Shown piece by piece: positions 16,667-25,322 of a stretch of DNA of 57,365 bases. The notes beneath the pieces were generated by a model that saw only the letters and a program-made list of their open reading frames with translations, was not told the origin of the DNA and did not search any database. Position 1 is the stretch's first letter. Every line of letters begins with the position of its first letter. Source of the DNA: Melioribacter sp. (lineage in GTDB: Bacteria > Bacteroidota > Ignavibacteria > Ignavibacteriales > Melioribacteraceae); the NCBI GenBank assembly GCA_003155655.1, contig PMDS01000020.1, positions 1 to 57,365 on the forward strand. The letters run 5' to 3'. The position numbers were made by a program, and so were the translations under genes.

Positions 16667-17521
16667 ATGAAGACTATATTAATGAACTCGTTATTTATAT
16701 TGTTCCTGCTATTTGCAGCGTGCGGTCAGGGAACTGATTCAATTAAGAACCTGGAAGATCAAAATTATACCCCGCCATCAATATTAACCCAGCCAAGATT
16801 CCTCTACCCAACGATGGCACAGGAAAATTCATTTGCAGGGAATGCAAAACTTTATATACTCATAAATAAAGATGGCAAAGTTGTCAAGGTTTCTGTGATT
16901 AAATCTACCGGGTACGATATTTTAGACAAAGCTTCAAAAGAATACTGCAGCACACTTACATTTAAACCCGCAAAACAAGATGGTTTACCGGTTGATTCAC
17001 ATATTATCTGGGAAATGAAATATAATCTTTCAAATCAAAGCTGGAGCACAGAAACTTACCTTAAGGATGTTGCTAAACTATTTGTTGATGAAATAACTTC
17101 AAATAAAAATGAGAAAAAGAAAATCCGGGAAGAAATTTTGAACTTGCATAATGAATTTGTAAAAACGATGAATGATAGGATGAATTATAATATTATTATA
17201 GGGCAGGTTATATCACCGGCTATTTCAATGGAATGGCAAAAAGACTGGGATAGCTGGCCTCTATCATTTTTGCTTTACTATGATTTTATAAAACGCTATC
17301 CGGATTATGATAGTCTGTCAAAAATTCAAAATCAAATGAAAAACACGCTCAAAACAGACATTCAATGTATTAAGAGCATAAATACGGAAAGCATACAAAT
17401 GGAAAATGAAAAAGAAAGAATTCTATTAAAGATTAGAACATTTATTAAAAATGAGTTTCCAGATACGCCATTAAAAGAGTTCGGATTTAACGACACAGCT
17501 GAATTAAAACCAGTTTCTTAG
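16667..17521 (+). CDS. Lipoprotein with TonB C-terminal domain and unknown helical domain
   Basis: 284 residues. The signal peptide ends in a lipobox (LLFAAC, Cys19). A TonB C-terminal domain spans about 40-120 (FLYPTMAQ, G-x-A-x-L-x-I-L-I-N-x-x-G-x-V, STGYDILDKAS, FKPAKQDGLPV). The rest (about 128-270) is helical, with no family I recognise. Unlike standard TonB there is no N-terminal membrane helix plus proline-rich linker, so it is a lipid-anchored periplasmic protein. A strong ribosome site (GAGGTGAG) precedes the ATG. It follows fecR by 97 bases. A signalling or receptor-contact role is inference from context. Confidence 0.75.
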   Translation: MKTILMNSLFILFLLFAACGQGTDSIKNLEDQNYTPPSILTQPRFLYPTMAQENSFAGNAKLYILINKDGKVVKVSVIKSTGYDILDKASKEYCSTLTFKPAKQDGLPVDSHIIWEMKYNLSNQSWSTETYLKDVAKLFVDEITSNKNEKKKIREEILNLHNEFVKTMNDRMNYNIIIGQVISPAISMEWQKDWDSWPLSFLLYYDFIKRYPDYDSLSKIQNQMKNTLKTDIQCIKSINTESIQMENEKERILLKIRTFIKNEFPDTPLKEFGFNDTAELKPVS

Positions 17522-17549
17522 TAAAACAAAATAACAAAGACCTTTTGCA

Positions 17550-18194
17550 ATGGTTATAAAGAGGATCTTACTATATACTTTTAGTTTTTACTCTTTAATT
17601 AGCGCGCAGCAGGTTGTGAAATCTGATGTTCAGCTCGAATGCACAGAGCGTCCGCTGCGCGCAGTACTTGAAGATATAAGAACCCAGACCGGTATAAATT
17701 TTGTTTATCAGGATAATTTGATAGACAACATTAAAGTCAGTTGTAAAATAAATGATGCCCCTGTTGAAACAGCAGTAAAAAAAGTATTAAGCGGTAAGAA
17801 TGTTGCGTATAAAAACTTTGGCGAAAATTCGTTTGTGCTTTACAAGGAAATAACTCACCCACAAAAACATTTTAGTGCTTTTGTAATTAATGAAGATGTT
17901 CCCAGGTCTAATACTCCCAGTATCTTTGTTGCACCTGAAATGATCTCAAAAATGCAGCCCGTATATCCTGCAACTGCAGTCAAATACAAAATGGAAGGGA
18001 ATGTTACTGTAAAATTATTAATTACCGACAAAGGAAAAGTTTCTAATGTAATTGTTTCAAGGTCTTCCGGGTATCCAATTCTTGATTCTGCATCAGTCAA
18101 CTATTCAAAAAAACTTGATTTCAATCCGGCAAAAACAAACGGCGAACCGCAAAACATTTGGATGACTCTTGTTTTAAAGTATTGTGTTTTGTAA
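17550..18194 (+). CDS. Exported STN-TonB C-terminal domain fusion protein
   Basis: 214 residues: a signal peptide (about 1-20, ending SAQQ), an STN (secretin/TonB short N-terminal) domain at about 26-100 (LRAVLEDIRTQTGINFVYQ ... VKKVLSGKNVAYKNFGENSFVL), a short linker, and a TonB C-terminal domain at about 131-212 (QPVYPATAVKYKMEGNVTV, SSGYPILDSAS, FNPAKTNGEP). STN is usually at the front of secretins or TonB-dependent receptors that signal to FecR, and TonB-C usually sits on an inner-membrane energiser. Having both in one soluble periplasmic protein right after sigma/FecR is unusual. There is no convincing ribosome site, and the gene starts 28 bases after the preceding stop. Confidence 0.8.
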   Translation: MVIKRILLYTFSFYSLISAQQVVKSDVQLECTERPLRAVLEDIRTQTGINFVYQDNLIDNIKVSCKINDAPVETAVKKVLSGKNVAYKNFGENSFVLYKEITHPQKHFSAFVINEDVPRSNTPSIFVAPEMISKMQPVYPATAVKYKMEGNVTVKLLITDKGKVSNVIVSRSSGYPILDSASVNYSKKLDFNPAKTNGEPQNIWMTLVLKYCVL

Positions 18195-18283
18195 CAATTC
18201 AATTATTGCAATGTGCATTCTTAATCTTTTTTAATAACTTAAGGGTATAATATATTTTCTAATTTTTAGAAACCAGGATACAA

Positions 18284-19504
18284 ATGTTTTTAAAATATAA
18301 AATACAGATGTATTTATTCTTCGCTGCCTTGCTGTTTGTTTCATGCAGCAAAAACAGCAACTCTCCTGTTGAACCAATTATTGAAAGCAGGGGGCAGGTA
18401 GTAAGTGTAAGTTCACTTGGTACTTATTCTGCACAGACATTACAACAATTTGCAACTGCTGCATTGGGAAGCACACAATTTAATTTTACGCTTCAGTATG
18501 ATGTAGAATCGTATAAAATTGATTATAGAACAATTGACCCGCAGGGAAATTTAGTGGTTGCTTCAGGCGCATTGTATATTCCCAAAGGCAGAAATAATAT
18601 TTCCATAATGAGTCTTCACCATGGAACTGTTACATCAAGAACAGAAGTAGCATCAGCGAATCCTTTGAATACGGGAGAAGGATTAATAGCAGCGGCTTTA
18701 GGCTATCTTTCACTGGAGCCGGATTATCTAGGGCTTGGCGATTCTAATATTCTGCATCCATATCATTTAGAAAAACCTTCTGCTAATGCAGTAATTGACT
18801 TTATAAGAGCAGGAAGATCATTTGCTTCTACAAAAAGCATTACATTAAACGGGCAGGTATTTCTGGCGGGTTATTCTGAAGGCGGATATATTACTCTTGC
18901 AGCGCACAAAGAGATAGAACAGAATTACTCCAATGAAATTAAAGTAACCGCGTCTTCTCCAATGGCCGGTGCATATGATCTTAATCTTACCGCCAATACA
19001 ATTCTTCAACAAAGTACTTACAACCAGCCTTCTTATCTTGCATTCTTTTTTGAAGCGTATAACAGCATCTACGGCTGGAACAGGATCAATGATGTTTTTA
19101 ATTCTCCTTATGCGGAAAGAATCTCCGCATTATATGACGGCACAAAAACTACAGATCAAATAAATGCTCAGTTGACAGTTAATGTTAACCAATTATTTAA
19201 ACAAAGTTTTTTAAGTTCGTTTTTAAGCGGTAAGGAAACAACTATCACGGCATCATTCACAGAAAACAGTTTGTTAAATTGGAAACCCCTTGCACCCATT
19301 AGATTTTATCACGGAAATGCAGATGAGTATGTGCCCTATCAAAATTCTGTTAACGTAAGAGATTATTTTAATGCGCAGGGTTCAAATGTAGAACTTGTTA
19401 CAATTAGCGGCGGAACACATGAATCAGCAGGTATACCAAGCATTCTTGACGCAATTGCCTGGTTTGAAACTATAAGGCTTAAAAAAATAATTGCACAAAA
19501 TTAA
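18284..19504 (+). CDS. Lipoprotein alpha/beta hydrolase (secretory lipase-like)
   Basis: 406 residues. The signal peptide ends in LLFVSC (Cys21), which predicts an outer-membrane or surface lipoprotein. The alpha/beta-hydrolase nucleophile elbow is G-Y-S198-E-G-G. An acid in the NADEYVP segment and a histidine in GGTHESAG near the C-terminus complete a plausible triad. The overall layout (GLIAAALGYLSLEPDYLGLG, LHPYHLEKPSANAVIDFIRA) is that of secretory lipases/esterases. Ester substrate unknown. It lies 89 bases after the STN-TonB gene and may belong to the same regulon. Confidence 0.82.
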   Translation: MFLKYKIQMYLFFAALLFVSCSKNSNSPVEPIIESRGQVVSVSSLGTYSAQTLQQFATAALGSTQFNFTLQYDVESYKIDYRTIDPQGNLVVASGALYIPKGRNNISIMSLHHGTVTSRTEVASANPLNTGEGLIAAALGYLSLEPDYLGLGDSNILHPYHLEKPSANAVIDFIRAGRSFASTKSITLNGQVFLAGYSEGGYITLAAHKEIEQNYSNEIKVTASSPMAGAYDLNLTANTILQQSTYNQPSYLAFFFEAYNSIYGWNRINDVFNSPYAERISALYDGTKTTDQINAQLTVNVNQLFKQSFLSSFLSGKETTITASFTENSLLNWKPLAPIRFYHGNADEYVPYQNSVNVRDYFNAQGSNVELVTISGGTHESAGIPSILDAIAWFETIRLKKIIAQN

Positions 19505-19550
19505 TTCACTAAATAAATAAGTAGAATAATTTTTTTGAAAGGGAAATATA

Positions 19551-19904
19551 ATGTTTGTAAAAAAAATCGACCAGATTATCAAAGAAGAAGTTAAAGCGGC
19601 AACAAAAACTTACAGGCAGGTGCTAATTGGTTCCGGCGAAGGACCAAATTTTGCAATGAGGAAGTTTACAATCGAACCGGGCGGCGAAATGCCGATGCAT
19701 ACTAACACTGTTGAACATGAACAGCTTATTCTTAATGGGCATGCTAAAGTTGTAATCGGTGATAAAACTTTTGATGCCGGTAAAAATGATATTGTTTTTA
19801 TTCCAGCCGGAGTACCGCATTGTTATAAAACAATAGGAGCTGAACCTTTCGAGTTTTTATGTGTAGTACCAAATAAGGTTGATGTAATGGAAATGGTCAA
19901 ATAA
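19551..19904 (+). CDS. Small cytosolic cupin protein
   Basis: 117-residue single-domain cupin. Both cupin motifs are intact: MHTNTVEHEQLILNG (two histidines and a glutamate) and PAGVPHCYK (third histidine), so it should bind a divalent metal. There is no signal peptide. Family members include dioxygenases, isomerases and binding proteins, and sequence alone does not choose. GAAAGGGAAATATA precedes the ATG. It is co-directional with the lipase gene 46 bases upstream and the nitroreductase 46 bases downstream. Confidence 0.82.
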   Translation: MFVKKIDQIIKEEVKAATKTYRQVLIGSGEGPNFAMRKFTIEPGGEMPMHTNTVEHEQLILNGHAKVVIGDKTFDAGKNDIVFIPAGVPHCYKTIGAEPFEFLCVVPNKVDVMEMVK

Positions 19905-19950
19905 TGAATTGTTGAATGAGTATTTTTTATCCAGATAAATGAGGTGTAAA

Positions 19951-20601
19951 ATGACTTTCAGTTCATCACAAATCAAAGTGTTCTTTTTAATTTTATTATG
20001 CGGATTTTCATTTATCACCGCCCAGGAATTAAAAGTAATTCAGCTTCCACAGCCGCAGACAGAAACCGGCAAACCATTGATGCAGGCTTTAAAACTTCGC
20101 CAGTCAACCCGCAGTTTTGATGTAAAAAAAATTCCTGTACAGGAATTATCAAATCTTCTTTGGGCAGCGTATGGATTTAACAGACCCGAAGCAGGCAGGC
20201 GTACTGTACCTTCGGCAATGAATTGGCAGGAGTACACAATTTACGTTGTTCTTGAAGAAGGAATTTATGTATATGATGCAAAATCAAACTGCTTAAGCCA
20301 GTATGCCTCCGGAGATTTCCGCTCTCAGTGTGGAGCACAGGATTTTGTAAAAACAGCTCCTCTTAATCTTCTTTATGTTGCAGATTTTTCAAAAGCGGGA
20401 AAGGCTTCGGAAGATGATAAGAAATTATACATACCAGCAGACTGTGGTTTTATTGCCCAGAATGTTTACCTCTATTGCGCGTCTCAAGGCTTAGGAGTTG
20501 TAGTAAGAGGAATGGTAGACCGCACAAAACTTGCAGAGACATTAAAACTTAAACCTGAACAAAAAGTTATTCTTTCTCAAACGGTTGGATATTCGAAGTA
20601 A
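19951..20601 (+). CDS. Exported nitroreductase-family (SagB-like) flavoprotein
   Basis: About 216 residues with a signal peptide (about 5-25, ending TAQE), then a nitroreductase fold: LKLRQSTRSF FMN-binding segment, LSNLLWAAYGFNRP, and the C-terminal YIPADCGFIAQNVYLYC ... GLGVVVRGMVD block. The short form with GRRTVPSAMNWQEYTIYVV resembles SagB/ThcOx-type oxidases. The frame is open to an ATG at 19939, but the ATGAGGTG there is the ribosome site for ATG 19951, which I take as the start. Export of a flavin reductase is uncommon but seen in Bacteroidota. Confidence 0.85.
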   Translation: MTFSSSQIKVFFLILLCGFSFITAQELKVIQLPQPQTETGKPLMQALKLRQSTRSFDVKKIPVQELSNLLWAAYGFNRPEAGRRTVPSAMNWQEYTIYVVLEEGIYVYDAKSNCLSQYASGDFRSQCGAQDFVKTAPLNLLYVADFSKAGKASEDDKKLYIPADCGFIAQNVYLYCASQGLGVVVRGMVDRTKLAETLKLKPEQKVILSQTVGYSK

Positions 20602-20633
20602 TACTGTTTGAGTAAAAAATAAATTTGAAAAGT

Positions 20634-20666
20634 TGAGCCGGGTTGGTTAATACACAATCCGGCTCA
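20634..20666 (+). terminator. Hairpin after the nitroreductase gene
   Basis: TGAGCCGG (20634-20641) and CCGGCTCA (20659-20666) form a perfect 8-bp stem with a 17-base loop that can pair further (GTTGG/CAAT). The following bases are T-rich but have no clean T-run, so it may be a weak terminator or mRNA-stabilising structure at the end of the lipase-cupin-nitroreductase run. Confidence 0.45.
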
Positions 20667-20878
20667 CAATATTTTATTTAGCGGGGTTAATTCTTTTACC
20701 AAGACTTTCAAAAGACACACTATGCTATTCTCCGTTATTGGCACAATTACAATATTGGTTCGTCATATAGTAGTATGAATAAAAGAATATCTGTTCAATC
20801 AGGTATAGTTAAGAAATCCCCTTTTCAATCTGTAAACTGGAAGAGAATAGTTTAGTACGTTTATTTGAAAGAGGTGTT

Positions 20879-23017
20879 ATGAAAGGAATTATTTCAATAT
20901 GTATTTTAGTTTCTTTAATTCCGGCAGCAATTTATTGCCAGACCAAGATTACAGGTAAAGTACTTGATTCAAAAGGCAGCCCATTACCCGGTGCAAACAT
21001 TTACATCAAGGGTTCTTATGATGGAACAACTTCCAAGACAGACGGGACATTTTCCTTCAAAACAAATGAGAAGGGAGATGCAATTCTTGTTGCAAGTTTT
21101 GTTGGTTATAAGAAGTACGAAAATAAAATTACATTAAAAAAGGTAGATTTGAAAATTGACATCCAACTTGAAGAAGAAATTACACAGATGAATGCAGTGG
21201 TTGTATCTGCCGGCTCTTTTGAAGCAAGCGACGAAAAGAAGGGAGTTATATTAAGACCATTAGATGTTCTAACGACCGGTTCAACAGCAGATTTATATAC
21301 TTCTTTAAGTACGCTGCCCGGAGCTCAAAAAATTGGAGAAACTGAAGGACTTTTTGTTAGAGGAGGATCGGCTTCAGAAGCAAAAACAATTATTGATGAA
21401 ATGATTGTGCAAAAACCTTTTAACAGCAGCGTACCGGATCTTCCGTCCCGGGGTAGATTTTCCCCTATGTTATTTAAAGGAACAGTTTTTAGTACTGGAG
21501 GTTATTCCGCTCAATATGGACAGGCCCTTTCTTCGGCGCTAATTCTGAAAACTCAGGATATGCCAACGCAAACAATTACTGCAATTAACCTTATGGTATA
21601 TGGATTTGGCGGGTCACACACACAGCTTTGGGATAATACTGCCGTATCTGTTGAAGGGGCATATTATAATCTAAATCCTTATAACAAAGTTTTTCCGCAA
21701 AGAGTTGATTGGGATAAATCCACATCTAGTACATCTTTATCAAGTAATTTCAGGCAGAAGATAACCGAGAACGGATTATTGAAAGCGTTTGTTTCCTATT
21801 CCAAATCGGAAGTTTCATTATACCTGCCAGATCTTGATAACCTGCCCAACAAAACTTTTTATAGTTTGAAACCCGAGGATTATTATTCCAATGTAAGTTA
21901 CAGAGATATTTTAGGTGATTGGAATTTGTTTGGCGGGTTTTCTTACAGTCTGGATAAAGACAGAATTAATGCAGCCGGCAACAATATTGCGCAAGATCAG
22001 CAATTAACCCAGGCAAAGTTTACAGCCAATAAGAAAATATCAGATAATACTTATATAACATTTGGTGCAGAAACTCAAAATACTTTATATGATGACACAT
22101 ACAATCAGCTGAATGTAAAATTGAACGAGATATACACAGCCGGTTTTGTTGAAAGTGATATATACTTTACAAATGATCTTGCTGCAAAAATCGGAATTCG
22201 TACAGAGCATTCAAAAGTACTTGACAAATTTAACCTGGCTCCCAGAATCTCTTTTGCATACAGGCTGGGAAATTATGACCAGCTTAATTTTGCTTACGGC
22301 AGGTTTTACCAAACCCCTGAAAAAGATTTTTTAATTATGTATAACAAGTTCAACTACGAAAACGCCGACCATTATATTGCCAACTATCAATATCTTGGTG
22401 AGAACCAAACATTTAGAATAGAATTTTATTACAAACAGTATCATGATTTAGTTAAAGGAACCATTTACACGTACCCAATTTTGAACGTACCAGTTGTTCC
22501 GTTCAGTAATGACGGAGCCGGTTATGCAAAGGGAATAGACGTTTTCTGGCGTGACGGCAAAACATTCCCTAATTGTGATTACTGGGTTTCATATTCTTGC
22601 CTTGATACGAAGCGGGAATATAGCAACTATCCTACTATGGCATTTCCAACCTTTGCAGCGCCCCATACATTATCTATAGTGTTCAAAAGATGGTTTGAAT
22701 CAATAACATCTTTTCTTGCTTTTACTTACATACACGCATCGGGCCGGCCGTATTTTAATCCAAACAATCCTGAATTTCTTGGTGACCGCACTGATAGTTA
22801 TAACAACCTGAGCATGAATATAAGTTACGTTGCAAGGTGGTTCAAAAGCTACAGTGTAATATTTTTCTCTGTAGATAATTTATTAGGTTTTGCAAATGTT
22901 TACGGATACCGTTATTCTACGGATGGAAAAATAAGAAACCCGGTATTACCGCCATCTTTACGTTCAGTGTTTCTTGGGATTTTTATTTCAATTGGAGAAG
23001 AAAATCAATATCAATAG
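20879..23017 (+). CDS. TonB-dependent receptor with carboxypeptidase-like regulatory domain
   Basis: 712-residue outer-membrane receptor. It has a signal peptide (about 1-20), a CarboxypepD_reg-like domain at about 22-107 (GKVLDSKGSPLPGANIYIKG), a plug at about 125-225 (YTSLSTLPGAQKIGETEGLFVRGG, GGYSAQYGQALSSAL), then a beta-barrel. No STN domain is present, so this receptor itself should not signal to FecR. The barrel is short compared with SusC proteins and no SusD partner follows. A good ribosome site (AGAGGTG) precedes the ATG. Ligand unknown. A TPR gene follows after 9 bases. Confidence 0.92.
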   Translation: MKGIISICILVSLIPAAIYCQTKITGKVLDSKGSPLPGANIYIKGSYDGTTSKTDGTFSFKTNEKGDAILVASFVGYKKYENKITLKKVDLKIDIQLEEEITQMNAVVVSAGSFEASDEKKGVILRPLDVLTTGSTADLYTSLSTLPGAQKIGETEGLFVRGGSASEAKTIIDEMIVQKPFNSSVPDLPSRGRFSPMLFKGTVFSTGGYSAQYGQALSSALILKTQDMPTQTITAINLMVYGFGGSHTQLWDNTAVSVEGAYYNLNPYNKVFPQRVDWDKSTSSTSLSSNFRQKITENGLLKAFVSYSKSEVSLYLPDLDNLPNKTFYSLKPEDYYSNVSYRDILGDWNLFGGFSYSLDKDRINAAGNNIAQDQQLTQAKFTANKKISDNTYITFGAETQNTLYDDTYNQLNVKLNEIYTAGFVESDIYFTNDLAAKIGIRTEHSKVLDKFNLAPRISFAYRLGNYDQLNFAYGRFYQTPEKDFLIMYNKFNYENADHYIANYQYLGENQTFRIEFYYKQYHDLVKGTIYTYPILNVPVVPFSNDGAGYAKGIDVFWRDGKTFPNCDYWVSYSCLDTKREYSNYPTMAFPTFAAPHTLSIVFKRWFESITSFLAFTYIHASGRPYFNPNNPEFLGDRTDSYNNLSMNISYVARWFKSYSVIFFSVDNLLGFANVYGYRYSTDGKIRNPVLPPSLRSVFLGIFISIGEENQYQ

Positions 23018-23026
23018 AGGTAAAAA

Positions 23027-23680
23027 ATGAAAAATGTATTAGCACTTTTAATTTTAGTTTTAAGCTTTACCGGTATTTTGAACGCACAAGATTCAAAGTA
23101 TGTTGACGCAATGAAAAAAAACATTGCAATGATGGATTCCTTGCGTACAATGGATAACATGAAGGATCTTACAAATTCTTTTTTAAGAATAGCTAACGCC
23201 GAAAAAGACAAGTGGCTGCCATACTACTATGCATCTTACCTTTATGTTATTACAAGTTATTCTGATACGGTGAAATCAAAGAAAGATGTCTATCTTGATG
23301 AAGCAGACAAAGCGATTAAAATGGCAGACTCTCTTAAGCCAAATGAATCAGAGATTTATGTTTTACAAGGAATGATAAGCCAGGCGCGTATGCAGGAAGA
23401 TCCAATGAACAGGTATATGATTTATTTGGAAAAAATGAATGGAAATTTTAATAAAGCGCTTGCATTGGATCCAACAAATCCCAGGCCGGAATACCTGATG
23501 GGAATGACAACATTCTATACTCCGGAGCAGTTTGGCGGAGGCGCTGAAGCTGCAAAACCTGTATTTGCATCATCGTTAAAAAAATTCAATGAATTTATTC
23601 CTAAAAACGAATTGATGCCTAAATGGGGCAAGAACTCTCTTGAAGCTTTCTTAAAACAGAATAACTTACTGCAAAAATAG
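23027..23680 (+). CDS. Exported TPR-like protein
   Basis: 217 residues with a signal peptide (about 1-20, ending LNAQ). The rest is alpha-helical with spacing and residues typical of tetratricopeptide repeats (WLPYYYASYLYVI, YLDEADKAIKMADSLKPNESEIYVLQGM, NKALALDPTNPRPEYLMGMTTFYTPEQFGGG). Probably a periplasmic binding or scaffold protein. It begins 9 bases after the TonB receptor stop with GAGGT as ribosome site, so it is co-expressed with that receptor; an accessory role in the same uptake system is inference. Confidence 0.75.
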   Translation: MKNVLALLILVLSFTGILNAQDSKYVDAMKKNIAMMDSLRTMDNMKDLTNSFLRIANAEKDKWLPYYYASYLYVITSYSDTVKSKKDVYLDEADKAIKMADSLKPNESEIYVLQGMISQARMQEDPMNRYMIYLEKMNGNFNKALALDPTNPRPEYLMGMTTFYTPEQFGGGAEAAKPVFASSLKKFNEFIPKNELMPKWGKNSLEAFLKQNNLLQK

Positions 23681-23689
23681 TTGATAGGC

Positions 23690-23735
23690 ATAAAAGTTTA
23701 AGCGATGTTGCACTAAAATTGTGCTTTTATTGTTT
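23690..23735 (+). terminator. Possible terminator after the TPR gene
   Basis: Outer arms ATAAAAG (23690-23696) and CTTTTAT (23724-23730), with inner GCAC/GTGC pairing at 23710-23724, are followed by TGTTTTG. The stem is imperfect, but the position just after the receptor-TPR pair is right for a terminator. Confidence 0.35.
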
Positions 23736-23829
23736 TGCCCGGTATAGAATCTAACTTTTTAACAGGTATTATGGATTCTTTTCCGGGTAGGTTTTTAAAT
23801 AAATATGCATACAGCTGCAGAAAGTCTTA

Positions 23830-24495
23830 ATGAAAAAACTTAACCATCTTTTTAAGAACAATAGAGAATGGGCAGAAGGTATAAAAGCCCGCACTCCGGA
23901 TTTCTTTGAAAAATTAATTCACCAGCAAAAACCCGAATATTTGTGGATAGGTTGTTCAGACAGCAGGGTGCCTGCTAATGAAATTGTTAATCTTCTTCCA
24001 GGTGAGTTGTTTGTTCATAGAAATATAGCCAATGTAGTAGTACATACAGATCTGAATTGTCTTTCGGTAATTCAATTTGCAGTTGATGTATTGCACGTAA
24101 AACATATTATTGTATGCGGGCATTATGGCTGCGGCGGCGTTAATGCTGCATATAATAATGACAGGCATGGGTTGGTTGATAATTGGTTAATGCACGTCCG
24201 TGATGTTTATGAAAATCATTTTGATCTTATAAACAAATTGAATAGAGAAAAAGATAAAAAAGATTTTCTGGCAGAACTTAACGTAATTGAGCAGGCAATT
24301 CACGTCTGCCAATCGAATATTGTGCAGGATAGCTGGAAAGCCGGGAATGAATTAACCGTTCATGGCTGGATTTACGGATTGCACGATGGCTTATTAAATG
24401 ATCTTGGAATTTGCATTTCATCCAGGGATGAATTAAATGATGTTTATCAAAAAGCGGTTATGGATTCTTTTCTAAAAAGGAAAAACAGCGAATAA
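23830..24495 (+). CDS. can: Beta-class carbonic anhydrase (cytosolic)
   Basis: 221 residues with no signal peptide. Zinc ligands are C42 (GCSDSRVP, with the D44-R46 dyad), H98 and C101 (CGHYGCGG). The sequence follows the plant-type/Can branch of beta carbonic anhydrases, with NIVNLLPGELFVHRNIANVV-like segment and VHGWIYGLHDGLL at the C-terminus. It interconverts CO2 and bicarbonate for anabolic carboxylations. A second, exported beta carbonic anhydrase occurs at 38647. No partner gene adjoins it. Confidence 0.93.
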   Translation: MKKLNHLFKNNREWAEGIKARTPDFFEKLIHQQKPEYLWIGCSDSRVPANEIVNLLPGELFVHRNIANVVVHTDLNCLSVIQFAVDVLHVKHIIVCGHYGCGGVNAAYNNDRHGLVDNWLMHVRDVYENHFDLINKLNREKDKKDFLAELNVIEQAIHVCQSNIVQDSWKAGNELTVHGWIYGLHDGLLNDLGICISSRDELNDVYQKAVMDSFLKRKNSE

Positions 24496-24751
24496 TTATC
24501 TTCTCCCCGGCTGCTGTGTAATATTCTTTTCTCTGGCGAAAAGAACATGAACTGTAATTCGGTAACGGTTCCGGGGCAGGTAAACATCAAGATTTTTTTG
24601 TTAAACTTTTATTTTTTTCAATTCTTTTTACCTCAAATAATTGTCCATTTTCTGCCCGTTTTTACCCCATTTTTTCCAATTCTTTTGGAATTTATAGAAT
24701 AGTCAGTATGTCAAAGAACTTTTTCAAGGGTAAAATATTTGTACATTTTCC

Positions 24752-24776
24752 CCCTCTCCTTTTTTTAAGGAGAGGG
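24752..24776. repeat. CCCTCTCCTT hairpin repeat, copy 1
   Basis: Perfect 10-bp arms CCCTCTCCTT and AAGGAGAGGG around a five-base T-rich loop. A second copy with a three-base loop is at 37751-37773. Both are intergenic. Similar CCCTCTCC...GGAGAGGG elements are widespread in bacterial genomes as small dispersed palindromes. Confidence 0.7.
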
Positions 24777-24957
24777 CCGGGATGAGGTCCGCACCAAATA
24801 TGCAAAACTTCTTTAAAAAATAATTTTGAACGGTTCAAAAAACTTGTCCCGACGTTTTTTGTCGGGGAATTGCCCAACTTTTTTTGTAGTGAAACTTGCC
24901 AGCTTTTGGCTGGTTTACCCGCCGCAGAGTTTATTTTATTGCCATCGAGATTTGTAA

Positions 24958-25043
24958 AATCGTCCCGGTGGCGAGACGTCTCTGCTGCAAAATTTTTCCA
25001 AGGTAGAGGTAAAGACGAGGCATGCCTCGTCTCTAAAAAAGCT
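24958..25043 (+). repeat. Dispersed GACGTCTCT repeat, copy 1
   Basis: It shares the order CGTCCCGG, GACGTCTCT, CTGCAAAATTTTTCCAAG, TAGA, GTAAAGACGA, CGTCTCT and AAAAAGCTT with the element at 27743-27851. It contains the perfect 20-bp palindrome AGACGAGGCATGCCTCGTCT (25013-25032). It lies upstream of the M1-like gene and may be transcribed as part of its leader. Confidence 0.75.
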
Positions 25044-25191
25044 TTCACGGCAGTAGCGCAAATGACTTTAATAAAATATTTCTTTAAATTTTTACCGGGG
25101 TTACACCAAACTTATTCAAAAGCGTTAAAGAGGAAATAAAAGTTTTAATATAGATTTTTGTTTCGTGTTTAGGACCTTAATTATGCATGAA

Positions 25192-25209
25192 TCATCTAAA
25201 ATTAGATGA
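25192..25209. promoter_or_regulatory. Inverted repeat upstream of the M1-like gene
   Basis: TCATCTAA-AA-TTAGATGA, 8-bp arms with a two-base centre, 114 bases before the ATG of the M1-like gene. The compact symmetry suggests a protein-binding site, but nothing else supports that. Confidence 0.3.
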
Positions 25210-25322
25210 CATGATACCCCTATGTTATGCTATCCATTGGCGGGCGTGTCAGACTGGAAATTTTTATGAAGCATTAAACATTAATAAAAACACAAGTCAA
25301 AAATTATTTCTATGGTGATTAT

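Larger units (their letters stand above)
24496..25322. other. Gene-free stretch built of dispersed hairpin repeats
   Basis: 827 bases with no convincing gene. It contains at least three repeat-like elements: CCCTCTCCTT/AAGGAGAGGG (24752-24776), CCCGAC/GTCGGG (24848-24866), and a copy of the GACGTCTCT element (24958-25043). A further inverted repeat, TCATCTAA-AA-TTAGATGA, lies at 25192-25209. Short open frames across it on both strands consist of repeat sequence and have no family features. Confidence 0.65.

Noticed and set aside
20879-23680. Reading the TonB receptor and the following gene as a SusC/SusD pair
   Set aside because: The receptor is short (712 residues) and the next gene is a 217-residue TPR-like protein without a lipobox or SusD features.
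24692-25139. Open frames of 118 residues (minus) and 89 residues (plus) over the repeat-rich gap
   Set aside because: They overlap each other on opposite strands, are made of hairpin repeat sequence, and show no domain or ribosome site.
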